Shown here piece after piece: positions 54,821 to 64,000 of a stretch of 64,000 bases of DNA (the stretch's first letter is position 1; each line of letters opens with the position of its first letter). The translations under genes and the position numbers were made by a program. Source of the DNA: Diplolepis rosae (taxonomy: Eukaryota; Arthropoda; Insecta; Hymenoptera; Diplolepididae); the NCBI GenBank assembly GCA_030998225.1, contig JAPYXD010000715.1:8374501-8438500 (forward strand), read 5' to 3'. The notes beneath the pieces are model-generated. The model did not search any database. It was not told the DNA's origin and worked only from the letters and a program-made list of their open reading frames with translations.

Positions 54821-56347
54821 CTTTCATTATTTCATCATTACAACTGCTCAATGTAGAGTCTAAACTATTACTGATTTTACACTTGCTTCCGTCACTTGAA
54901 GTTTCCATTTCATCACTAATGTTGTCAAGTTCGATATTTTTAGCTTCAATTAGATTTGATCGACCAACTACGTATGACAGCAGAGCATCCACAAATTCAT
55001 CCGCTCTTATTCTGGAGATATTTCCGAACAAATCTTGCTTCAAATTTTTTAATTGACTTTCGGCGGCCGAGCTAGATGCGGGAATCTTACCATATCCAAA
55101 TCTTCTTCTTCAAATGCAAGACCAAAGTGGGAAGCATTTAATATCACGCTTAAGGCAAATGGCAAGTTCTGGCAGATGTAAAGCGTTTAAACCATTGCGT
55201 CCACATATTTTCTACTCTGTCAGTATCTTCAAAAATACTTTCATCGCTCGGTCGTATTGGCTGCCATTCTTCTGTTTTTGCATCAGCAATGGGTACTTCC
55301 AATTCACTAGGATCGATCAGCCCCTTTAAAAATTGTCTATGCGTTTCACATTGAGTGTCCTCATTGGCGCCAAGAAGACGGCCATCAGTTTTACAATGAG
55401 ACACAATTAAGATGGCTTTTAAAACTTTTGTGGCCATTTCCATGTCTTGAGATTGGATAAGTTGACCCATGGATGCTTTATAGAAAACTCGAACTTTTTT
55501 GGAGTTTGTCAACTTGCTAAGAAAATCCACATATAGTTTTAGAAAATGCGCAACATCCATTCTTATGTAGTGCCTAGGAAGATCACCTGATCCACAAGCA
55601 GTCGCGTACTCTTCTATCGTGGAATATTGCGTAAATACTCTTATGCTTGCTATTATCAATGCTTTTGCACCGTCGCAAGTAAATTCCTTTGGGTGAGGAG
55701 CACCTAATCGAACCCATTCTTCTAAAAAATATTGGATTGCAACGGTATTGTGGATCGCACTTATCATTTGAGCCACTATAAACTGCCCAGCGTCATTATT
55801 CACAACAATAATATAGAGGAAGATAGGACCTGTTTTTATTCCATCAAACAATTCAATTTTTTTAATCATATTGCCTGATGCATCCATGGTATCGCTAGAT
55901 ATCTCACTTTTCCTATAATTGAAAACTAATCGGATTTGGTGAGCGGTCCAGAAATGTACGAAAAAAGGGTTATATCCAATAGAGTGTATTGCATTACTCT
56001 AAGAAGTGTACTTCATAATTTCAAGTGCCTTTCGAGAATCCTGGTGAGCATGTGTCGAATGTACGAATTCAACTTTTGCAACCCTTAAAACTGAAGCAGA
56101 TGGTAACGTAGGTGGTTCGGGATCTCCAGGTCGCATTCGTTTTGCTGCCTGCTCAGTACGATATAATTCGGAACCCTTGGTAGCCAGTTCTTTTCCTATG
56201 TCATGACGAAATGGTTCTCTCAAATAACGTTTTCCACATTTTCCAGATTTTTCCCCTTTCTTTTGAACACAATTAATTCGGACTTGATCAACGTATGTTT
56301 CGTTGTCAATTTTACATTGCAAAGTACTGCCACATTGGCAATAACCT
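54821..56347 (-). pseudogene. NOF/MULE-like transposase, central catalytic exon
   Basis: After an acceptor (TGTATTTATAG) the frame begins with a Cys-rich box (CQCGSTLQC, then NCVQKKGEKSGKCGKRYL). A TAG (56001-55999) interrupts a frame that otherwise runs on through FFVHFWTAHQIRLVFNYR to SSDTMDASGNMIKKIELFDG. The core GPIFLYIIVVNNDAGQFIVA, QMISAIHNTVAIQYFLEEW and APHPKEFTCDGAKAL fits the MULE/NOF DDE domain. A one-base shift near 55185 and a TGA (55112-55110) precede ASSSAAESQLKNLKQDLFGN, the usual end of this domain. The exon ends at 54821 (AAAG/GTACGT). Two stops and at least one frameshift make this copy inactive. Confidence 0.8.
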
Positions 56348-57834
56348 ATAAATACATAAAAAAATCAAGATAAAACACTACGTACTTATACAATTGATTG
56401 ATTTATAAATTTTAATTAAATGACATTTGCTAGTGTATTTTGAAATTAAATATTTTACAAAAAAATGCCTGTTAAATCGTCATCTGAGAAATTTATTTGG
56501 CAAAAATGGTTAATCCGACTACTTTCTTAGTTATGGTAAGTACTCCCTTAGTGAAGATGACTGTCTAATGGAATTATTGCATAGTTCGGTTGACTAAACA
56601 AATAAATAAAAGTGCTTTTATTTGAGCCACATTATTAATCATACTAATCTTCTTAGTTTCTTAAGGGCATGTAATACTTAGCAAATTAGCGAATATTTTT
56701 GATTTTAGGTTTCCACATGTTTGTGTCCAAAATTTGGGAAATGTTTAAGAAGATAAAAGCAGACGTAGACAGACTACTTTTGGTTTAAAAAATGAAAAAA
56801 AAATTCAATTTTACCAAAATCTATCCAAATCCTTTTTTCATTGTCAAAACCAAAAGTAGTCTATCCACGTCCAATATCACCTTCTCTGCTCTCTAAATCT
56901 GAATCAGTCAAATTTTCACTTATTGAATTAGTGATTTTCCCTTTTACTGATTCATCAGTGAAAATGATCTTTTTCACTATCGAATCAGTTAATTTTCACT
57001 GATTCATCAGTGGGAAAAAGATTTTTCACTGTTAAATCAGTTAATTTTTACTTTAGTAATCAGTGAAATTTGACTGATTCACAGTAACCTCTTTTTAGCT
57101 ATTTGAATCAGTCAAATTTCACTTACAATCAGTAGATTTTGACTGATACAGATTTAGAGAGTATAATTTTTCAAATTTCAATAACAAAATTTGACGTATT
57201 TGCGGTTTAAACATATAGAAATGGAACTAAGTCGTTTACATCAACTTAGTACTCTTCTCAAGTGCCACATGCCCTTAAGGCTCCTACATTTTTATTTAGC
57301 CAATAGAACTACACAATAATTTTATGAAGTAGTTACCTTTACTAAGGAAGTAGATAAGACTAAAAAAGTAGTCGTATTCTCCATTTCTCCAAAAAAAATA
57401 TTTTTAGTTGACGTTTTACCAGGCATTTTTAGATTAGATGTATATTTTCGTTCTAATTTTAAAAGATACTATCGAAAATATTTTTTATCAATTAAAAAAA
57501 TCATAATAATTTATTATTCTTCTAATTTGCAATATTTACAATAAAAACTCAATTTTAAATGTGGATTAGGTTCATTTAATTAATTTTGTATTACAGATGA
57601 AATAGATGAAAACCAAAAATAAGTAAGATATAAAATAAACTGTAATTGGAAGCATGTGACAAACTTGAGTTCAGAATAAATTTTACTTTTATTATACTCT
57701 TAATTCGAAATTTTTATTTTATCATATGCGACATTCCGAGAGGGAAAGGCTCTGAGGCGAAAATAATCGATTTTCAAGTTTTTAAAGCTATTAATAGTTT
57801 TTGAGTCGGTATTTCATAATAAAAAAAATATTTT
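56348..57834. other. Intron of the transposase, no gene
   Basis: AT-rich; holds the MITE at 56891-57161 and a small inverted repeat near 56785-56865 (CAAAAGTAGTCTA against TAGACTACTTTTG). Confidence 0.6.
56891..57161. mobile_element. Tc1/mariner-type MITE, second copy
   Basis: The ends CTCTAAATCTGAATCAGTC and the inverse of CTCTCTAAATCTGTATCAGT match the 42647-42919 element, in the opposite orientation. TA follows the right end. Confidence 0.75.
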
Positions 57835-58509
57835 TTATTTGCCAAGTTTGAAATTGTTTGTCCAGTAAAATTTTCCCGAGCGTACCCCATCGTGTTTAAG
57901 GCCTTTTTCTCGCAGGTCACGTATATATGCATACATACATGAAGATTGTGCTTCTATACTCATACCTTGCATGGTGGAAAAATTACCATTATCTGTTACT
58001 GAGTGTCCACGAAAATTGAAACTGCAAGATAATTTGATTGAATCCCAGATTTCATTGGTAATCCAATTTTCCCATTTTCCTGGGTCCAAGCGGAGGCCAT
58101 GCCTCATGTATTCTTTATTGCTTTTAGTTTCTCGTCTTATGCTTAATTTTTCTATTAGCAGTTCTTCGTATTTCACTTTATTGCTATAAATTGTGAATTT
58201 TTGAAGATCTTCAGCTAAACCTGAATTATTTTCGACGTCTGTCGATTGACTGCTGGCATCTAATTTATTTTCATAATTAGAAATGGAGATCGGTTTTTTG
58301 TTCCTGATGTCACACACTCTACTGTATAAGGTGTTTGGCTTGAGTTTCCCACCTAATTCCTTTGAGAATATTAGCCATATTTCATTTTCTTTGCTCTTTA
58401 ACTTTTTCATTTCCGCATCATAATACAAACGTGGCTTCCAAATTTGATACTCAGTCTCCAATTCTTCCATCGAGAGATTTCGTTTCCTTCCAGGACGGCG
58501 AGAATTCAT
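57835..58509 (-). pseudogene. NOF/MULE-like transposase, N-terminal exon
   Basis: A 224-codon open frame starts MNSRRPGRKRNLSMEELETE. An IW-x-x-F-x-K-E-L region and LKPNTLYSRVCDIRNKKP resemble the N-terminal DNA-binding segment of insect NOF-type transposases. A middle region (HGLRLDPGKWENWITNEIWD, then SCSFNFRGHSVTDNG) is not assigned. It is in the right place and strand to be the first exon of the gene continued at 56347. The donor is not clear, because the frame ends at a TAA. No stop interrupts the exon. Confidence 0.6.
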
Positions 58510-58994
58510 TTTTGTTTTTAATGTATCAGGTGGACGTAGAGGAGAACAGACAGAGGTTTTCCGTTTTTATTGCTATTCTTCAACTTTTAAACACTATTTT
58601 TATATTGAAAAAGCAGAATACAGTAAAGAACCCGCGCGTGGTATCTTCTAAATCAAAACCGGCTAAAGTAATTTTCGGATGGTACCACTGAGCATGCAGG
58701 AGCGTTTACAGTGTTCCCAGAAAATGCTACCAAAATTCTTTGCGCAGCTAAATTGAGGTCAGCATCAATGCTGATTGGCTCTCGTTTTACCGCCTTATTT
58801 TTAATCATAAATTTGTATCAAGTATTTAATTAAGAATAAAAACAGGTGTATCAAAGTAATAAAAAGTGCATAATATATAACCTACTTAATAAATGATATT
58901 ATTTAGGCTGAGAATAAAGTTATTAATAAATGTTCATGTGTGTGCCTGTGTCAATATTATTCTTTTCGTAACTCGTAAATGACGTTAATTAGGG

Positions 58995-59858
58995 ATGTGC
59001 GAGAAGTTGGCACCGCCATTTTCAATTTTCAAAAAAATAAAAGTTGTGCTGAGTTGTGCTAGGCGAGCACAATAAATGTCTTCACGAACGTTTTTTTCTC
59101 AAATGCATATTTTTCAAAATAGGTTCATTTTTATAAACTTAGGGATTTGTTCAAACATATGATTTTCAAAAATGTGAATTTTGAAACGAAGAAAGTTGTG
59201 CTGAGTTGTGATAGGCGATAACAATAAATGTCTCCCCGATCAAATTTCTTTTAAAAGCACATTTTTCAAGATAGGTGCCTTTATTATGAACATGGGAATT
59301 TATTTCACATATGATTTTTAAAAATGCGTATTTCGAAAAAGCAAAAGTTGTGCTGAGTTGTACACAAAAATATATTTATTTTGAAAAATATACATCAGTG
59401 AGAAGAACGTTAGAAGAACCTAGCGCAACTCAGCACAACTTTTATTTTTTCGAAATTCACATTTTTGAAAATTTATCGTCTTTTTGGATTACTTTTTTTT
59501 TAAATAAAAATTTTAATTTCAGTATTTCTATTTGCAGCACAATACTGTGTATACTTAGAGTTTCCTAGCACAAGTTTTCGTTTTTCAAAAAAACAAAATG
59601 GTGGTGCTGAGATTTTTTCAAAATTTTGTTTTTCACAAAAACGGTTTGTGATTCCGAAATTTAGTTTACGGCACGTTCTTTGATATATTAAGGGCTACCT
59701 AGCACTAATTTTTTATCTCAAAAAAACAAAATGGCGGTGCTAATCAAAAAGTCTTTTAAAAAAAATTTGTCTGGTACAATTCTGCACAAATCTAGCACAA
59801 TTCAGCACAACTTTTATTTTGTTGAAAATTCAAAATGGCGGTGCCAACTTCTCAGACA
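58995..59858. mobile_element. 864-bp foldback MITE with 10-bp target duplication
   Basis: TTAATTAGGG flanks both sides (58985-58994 and 59859-59868). The ends share GAGAAGTTGGCACCGCCATT in inverted orientation, followed by AAAAGTTGTGCTGAGTTGTG and its inverse. The left part is a 152-bp tandem repeat (AAGTTGTGCTGAG at 59041, 59193 and 59345). The 9-10 bp duplication points to a Mutator-like transposase. It is inserted inside the FB-NOF-like element. Confidence 0.85.
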
Positions 59859-60462
59859 TTAATTAGGGCCATGAAATGTAAATCGTCAAGGAAAAAAGTA
59901 AAATTGGAAATGTCATTCTTTTCAATAGCACAGACCTATAAAAGTTCAATTTTTTTCAGCGTTTTGCAAAAAAAATGTTTTCTTTTTAATTTGGTGCGCT
60001 ACACTCTATCTGACCTCAAAATTACTCTATCACATCAGGTTTCAGAAATACATAGCCTCAAATAAACAAAAGAATGACTTTATTAGCTGTATTCAACTAT
60101 TTATTCTTAACAAAGAAATTATTCTGTGATAATTTCGCTAATGGCATCTCAAAGTAGTAGTCTTCAACATCAAAATTTTTCCCATTTCTAGATAAAAGTT
60201 ATTCAAAATTAATGTACATTTGATGATGACTTTGATCTGACATTAAGTTAAGATAATAGGGTGATGCAAAGGTATCTTTAAGGTAGAATTTGAAGTTGAC
60301 CCAGTCGGTAAAGGCAAGATCGGAAGATAATCCAGGTAGGACACTAAATGAATAACCTAGATAACGGAACAAGGTCACGAGATTACCCAGCCAGAAAAGG
60401 CAAGGTCAAAAAGTATTCAGCTACTGAAGGAAAATCGGAAGGTGCCATTGTAAGATTGTGAT

Positions 60463-61577
60463 AGTGTATGGGCAGGCCATTAGTACAACTAATTAAAAAA
60501 AATAATAGTGTCCTAAATTTCGCAAAAGGGTATTTTGAGAGCCCTAATTAAGCACTAAATTCTGATATATTGAAAAATGAATTCAGTTAATATCTTCATG
60601 TATTTTTAAGTGTGATCATGCAAGCTTGACGTTAAGCCAGCTGTACCACTTATTATTTTAAAAAATTATAAAGTTATAGATTTCGCAGTAGGGTATTTTG
60701 ATAGCACTAATTGAGCACTAAATTATAAGGCATTGACGAATGTGCTATTTTACACGCGGTTGTCTACTGCATGTAAGATAGTGACAGCGTATGGGCAGGC
60801 CATTAGTACAACTAATTGAAAAAAATAATAGTATCCTAAATTTCGCAATAGGGTATTTCGAGAGCACTAATTGAGCACTAAATTCTGATATATTGAAAAA
60901 TGAATTCAGTTAATATCTTGATGTATTTTTAAGTATGGTCATGCTAGCTTAACGTTAAGCCAGCGGTACCACTGATTAATTTAAAAAATTATAAAGTTAT
61001 GGATTTCGCAATAGGGTATTTTGAGAGCACTAATTGAGCAATAAATTATAAGGCATTGACGAATGTGCTATTTCACACGCTGTTGTCTACTGCATGTAAG
61101 ATAGTGACAGCGTATGGGCAGGCCATTAGTACAACTAATTGAAAAAAATAATAGTATCCTAAATTTCGCAATAGGGTATTTCGAGAGCACTAATTGAGCA
61201 CTAAATTCTGATATATTGAAAAATGAATTCAGTTAATATCTTCATGTATTTTTGAGTGTGGTCATACTAGCTTAACGTTAAGCCAGCGGTGCCACTGATT
61301 ATTTTTAAAAATTATAAAGTTATAGATTTCACAATAGGGTATTTTGAGAGCACTAATTGAGCACTAAATTCTGATACATTAAAAAGTGAATTTAGTTAAT
61401 ATCTTCATGTATTTTTGACTATGGTCATGCTAGCTTAACGTTAAGCCAGCGGTGCCACTCATTATTTTGAAAAATTAAAGAGCACTAAATTCGCCAATAT
61501 GGTACTAAATTAGCACTAAATTATGACGTATCATAAACTTGAATACGACAATGTGGTTCTGCCAACTTAACATACCT
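60463..61577. repeat. Right inverted arm of the FB-NOF-like element
   Basis: Three-plus 323-bp units (GGGCAGGCCATTAGTAC at 60470, 60793 and 61116). The 14-bp palindrome is at 60947, 61270 and 61433, with a one-mismatch form at 60624. The sequence is the inverse of the left arm. Confidence 0.9.
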
Positions 61578-62045
61578 TTTGGAATTTGTCAATAAAACAA
61601 AATAGGAATTACTTGGTATTCAAAAACACATATTTGTGCAGTATTTTTACCCATAAGGATAAAAACCCCTATGTTTTGTTAATGAAAAAATATATTTCTT
61701 GACACATTTTTGCTATAAAAATTCCAAAATTTGTTGAATCTAAAAAAAGGTAGTGCATTATAAATTAAAATTAAAAATAAAGTTGATGAGTCTTTGGATT
61801 TTTAGAAAAATTCCTTAAAAGTGGTAAACTAACTCTAAAATTGATATTGTTGTATTTAATTATTTCATTAGAGTATCATGCTGTAACTCATTGTGTTATA
61901 ATTAAAATGTTACATAAAGTTAAAGTGAAGAAATGGTAGTGTCACCCTCCATATTAATATTATAAAAGATGCTGATTTGCGATCAATGAGGCTCAAATAT
62001 AAAGAAGAAAACTCTTCATAATGTCAAAATTGTTGCGACGTTTCG

Positions 62046-62411
62046 TTGGCTATGGGTTTGCACATGGGTTCCACAAACAAATGGGAACAAACTAATATTG
62101 TGTACAAATTTAATTGTAAAAATTGCCCTGCGACTTATATTGGTGAATCTAAGAGAGCATTAAGAGTTCGTATTAATGAACACAAAAATAAAAAAAACAG
62201 TGAATCCGTAGTCTGTGAACATCAATTGGAATTCAACCACGAATTTGATTGGGAAAATACCAAGATTGTTGATTATGTCTCTAACTATCGGAAAAGATTT
62301 ACATCAGAGATGATCCATATAAAATTTAATAAATTTAGTATAAATAAAAAAGAAGATAAATTTACTTTGAATAGAATTTATTTTTCATTACTTAATAGAT
62401 TAAATTTATGA
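62046..62411 (+). CDS. GIY-YIG endonuclease domain of a Penelope-like element
   Basis: The open frame of 121 codons reads IVYKFNCKNCPATYIGESKR, then ALRVRINEHKNKK, then FDWENTKIVDYVSNYRKRFT and SEMIHI. All parts expected of the domain are present: the Cys pair before YIG, the Arg-bearing helix, and the Glu of the SEMIH segment. It normally forms the C-terminus of the Penelope reverse transcriptase, nicking target DNA. Here it stands alone; the Met is internal to the original protein. No lesion is seen within the domain. Confidence 0.85.
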   Translation: MAMGLHMGSTNKWEQTNIVYKFNCKNCPATYIGESKRALRVRINEHKNKKNSESVVCEHQLEFNHEFDWENTKIVDYVSNYRKRFTSEMIHIKFNKFSINKKEDKFTLNRIYFSLLNRLNL

Positions 62412-62719
62412 TAGCTTTCCAGCTGATGTCTGTTTACATTTCGAATTCTATGTTTACAATAACTGTTGTCAATATTTAAAGTTAACTGTTTGAATCTAAT
62501 AATTTAGTAGACAAAGTGTCGTCGACTCCATGACATCACGTCATTTTATTAGTAAAATCATGACTTTTATTATAATTTTATATTCTCGACAATACTTATC
62601 ATATACCTTTTATAAAAGTAAAATTTAATAATTTTGTGTATGTTTTTGATATTAAGTTGATTTAATTTTTCTTGTGTGTGACAATTTTACTATTTGGTGT
62701 TTCTTTTAAATTTAATAAA

Positions 62720-62760
62720 GCCTGAAGAGGTTGGCAAACCCATAGCCAACGATACGTCGC
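62720..62760 (+). ncRNA. Hammerhead-like motif beside the Penelope fragment
   Basis: CTGAAGA (62722-62728), one G, the six-pair stem GTTGGC/GCCAAC around AAACCCATA, then GATAC in place of GAAAC. The inverted partial copy at 62030-62060 keeps GAAAC but lacks the first box. Confidence 0.4.
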
Positions 62761-62833
62761 AACAATTATGACATTATGAAGAGTTTTCTTCTTTATATTT
62801 GACCCTCATTGATCGCAAACCAGCATCTTTTAT

Positions 62834-63464
62834 AAAGTTAAAGTAATTTAGAAATTTTCAAAGTAGCCGTTGAAAAGAGGTAATTCATCCCTAAAATTCA
62901 ACCCCAAACATCCTTTTTCCAATTTCTCAAAAACCACTCGAATTTCTTAATGGAGAAATATGTGCAATGTTAGCTGTTTCAAAACCAAGTATTTCGGTAT
63001 TATTTGTACCCTTGAGGGTATCATACCCTATTTTTTTTCATAAAAAAAGTACTTTTTTCGATAAGAAAATTCTAAAGTTTATTGAGTCTGAGGAAAAATT
63101 GTTGTAACCATAAATAACATTAAAATATAAAGTTGGCCTGCTTCTCCGTTCATAAAATCAAAATCCGTTGAAGGGGTAAACCATCCCTGAAAGGAATATT
63201 ATGGTACTTCATTATCGTGTATTTATATAATTTTGTGCTGTTTTGGGTAAATGACTTATTAAATAATTTGATTTCCGATTTTATAAAAAATCAACAATCA
63301 CTATACAGTCTGTTCCACAAGAAAAGGTACGCGTTTTCTCAGAAAGTTTAAAAGCTTTTTATTCCTTTCTTTTATGTCCTGACTTTACGTTCGAAGGGCT
63401 ACGGCGCAACCACCGATTCGTTTCAGTCTTGTTCGAAGTGTGAGATATTACACAACATTAAGCT
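62834..63464. other. No gene; dispersed repeat and transposon end
   Basis: 62885-62950 shares the phrase TTCATCCCTAAAA...TTTCTCAAAAACCA with 51130-51168. From about 63304 (TCTGTTCCACAAGAAAAGG) the sequence is probably the terminal region of the Tc1-like element that follows. Confidence 0.45.
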
Positions 63465-64000
63465 ATGAGTGCTATCTACGCTAAACGTTACGAAGCGGTT
63501 TTTTTTGTGCACCCATGCACGCGGAGCACATGATTCATACTCAGCTGCTGCCAAAGTGCTTAAAAACTCCAAGCACTTCGTGTAAATGTAAGTAGAGCGG
63601 AATAGGGACACAAAAACCGCTGATGACCTGCCAGGGAAAGGAGAGAAGCGAGCAACGTCCAGTAAGGAAGGATAAGATGATCGTTGCACTGTGCAGGACT
63701 GTGCCACGAGGCAGAAACCCCTGATCTCAAAGGTTCACATGGAAAAACGCTTGACATGGGCTACGGAAAATGTTAATCGTGATTGGTCCAATGTATTTTT
63801 TTCGGACGAAGCGTCCTTTCGGGCATCGGTTCCTATAAAACGTGCCTGGTCAGCCGCTGGTGAGCGTTTCCTCCAGCGAACTGTTAAACACCCCATGAAA
63901 ATCCATGTTTGGGGATGCTTCTCACAGCGCGGTTTTGGCTGTTTAGAGCTTTTTACTGAGAACCTCAACGCACAAAAAATGCTTCAAATCTATGACAATG
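63465..64000 (+). pseudogene. Tc1-like transposase, cut by the window edge
   Basis: The frame opens MSAIYAKRYEAVFFVH. With several stops and frameshifts it continues as a helix-turn-helix region (AAAKVLKNSKHFV, TKTADDLPGKGEKRATSSKE). After a short deletion it reads HMEKRLTWATENVNRDWSNV, then FFSDEASFRA (first catalytic Asp) and PMKIHVWGCFSQRGFGCLEL, up to the window end. The second and third catalytic residues lie beyond 64000. The N-terminal half is clearly degraded. Confidence 0.75.

Larger units (their letters stand above)
51178..61577 (-). mobile_element. 10.4-kb FB-NOF-like foldback transposon with 9-bp target duplication
   Basis: The first bases AGGTATGTTAAGCTGGCAGA are the inverse of the last (ending CTTAACATACCT). 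The exact 9-mer TTTGGAATT flanks both sides (51169-51177 and 61578-61586). The arms (51178-51905 and 60463-61577) consist of tandem repeats in opposite orientation. Between them lies a minus-strand, multi-exon transposase pseudogene of NOF/Mutator-like type. In Drosophila, FB elements have long inverted repeats built of tandem subrepeats, a 9-bp duplication, and sometimes an internal NOF gene, and this element reproduces that plan. Later nested insertions: 52874-53777, 56891-57161, 58995-59858. Confidence 0.88.
61963..62833. mobile_element. Penelope-like fragment bounded by about 100-bp inverted repeats
   Basis: The left edge (AAAGATGCTGATTTGCGATC, then AAGAAGAAAACTCTTCATAA, TTGTTGCGACGTTTCGTTGG) is the inverse of 62734-62833. 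Inside is a complete endonuclease frame (62046-62411), and near the right edge is a hammerhead-like motif. The reverse transcriptase is absent. Inverted partial copies at termini are known for Penelope-like elements. Confidence 0.7.

Noticed and set aside
57971..58189. Plus-strand open frame over 58 kb
   Set aside because: It is a shadow of the longer minus-strand N-terminal transposase exon.
60470..61560. Satellite DNA array as an independent feature
   Set aside because: The 323-bp units are the right arm of the FB-NOF-like element, mirrored at 51178-51905 and bounded by its target duplication.
63735..63968. 77-codon minus open frame
   Set aside because: It is antisense to the Tc1-like transposase, which carries the SDEASF and HVWG motifs on the plus strand.

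Overview
This is a eukaryotic, AT-rich, intron-containing and very repeat-dense window, almost certainly from an insect nuclear genome. The evidence is the split alpha-2-macroglobulin-family gene, the THAP, SWIM and YqaJ coding pieces, and the many Tc1/mariner, P-element-like, Penelope-like, LINE and foldback DNA transposons. Order and species cannot be fixed from the sequence alone. One clear host gene is present: two coding exons (25298-25735 and 29654-30547, + strand) of a secreted macroglobulin-complement-related (Mcr/CD109/TEP-type) protein. The rest of that gene is not seen and must lie in a huge downstream intron or beyond the window.

Layout. 1-7091: a foldback element with two nearly identical 2.15-kb inverted arms; the left arm is interrupted by a clean 1,905-bp insertion. 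7.2-13.1 kb: a small inverted-repeat element, dispersed repeats, and a 4.2-kb element with about 620-bp inverted ends. 15.2-17.4 kb: a 2.1-kb inverted-repeat element holding a 93-bp tandem array. 18.5-24.2 kb: a dead Tc1/mariner copy, a CAGGCCTCACA-ended element with a nested MITE, a cluster of tRNA-like repeats, and a P-element/THAP9-like transposase pseudogene. 25.3-30.5 kb: the Mcr-like exons, with intron 1 full of transposon debris. 31-37 kb: a further foldback, tRNA-like repeats and a TTTAA-flanked insertion. 37.6-39.7 kb: a deleted mariner and a SWIM/YqaJ gene fragment. 42.0-45.5 kb: a second CAGGCCTCACA element holding a Penelope-like endonuclease and a hammerhead-like motif. 48-50.2 kb: inverted tRNA-like repeats and a THAP exon.

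The most notable object is 51178-61577. This 10.4-kb element has an exact 9-bp target-site duplication (TTTGGAATT) and inverted arms built of tandem 323-bp units carrying a recurring 14-bp palindrome. It encloses a multi-exon pseudogene resembling the NOF/Mutator-like transposase of foldback (FB) elements, with a C-terminal exon resembling ubiquitin hydrolases. The architecture matches Drosophila FB-NOF. Two other foldbacks have 9-bp (imperfect) and 10-bp (perfect) flanking duplications, so the same transposition machinery may have mobilised them.

A second thread is a hammerhead-ribozyme-like motif (CTGA[A/T]GA, covarying stem, GAAAC), found in whole or decayed form at about six places, two of them with Penelope-like GIY-YIG endonuclease remnants. 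All protein assignments rest on motif recognition by eye; no database search was run.
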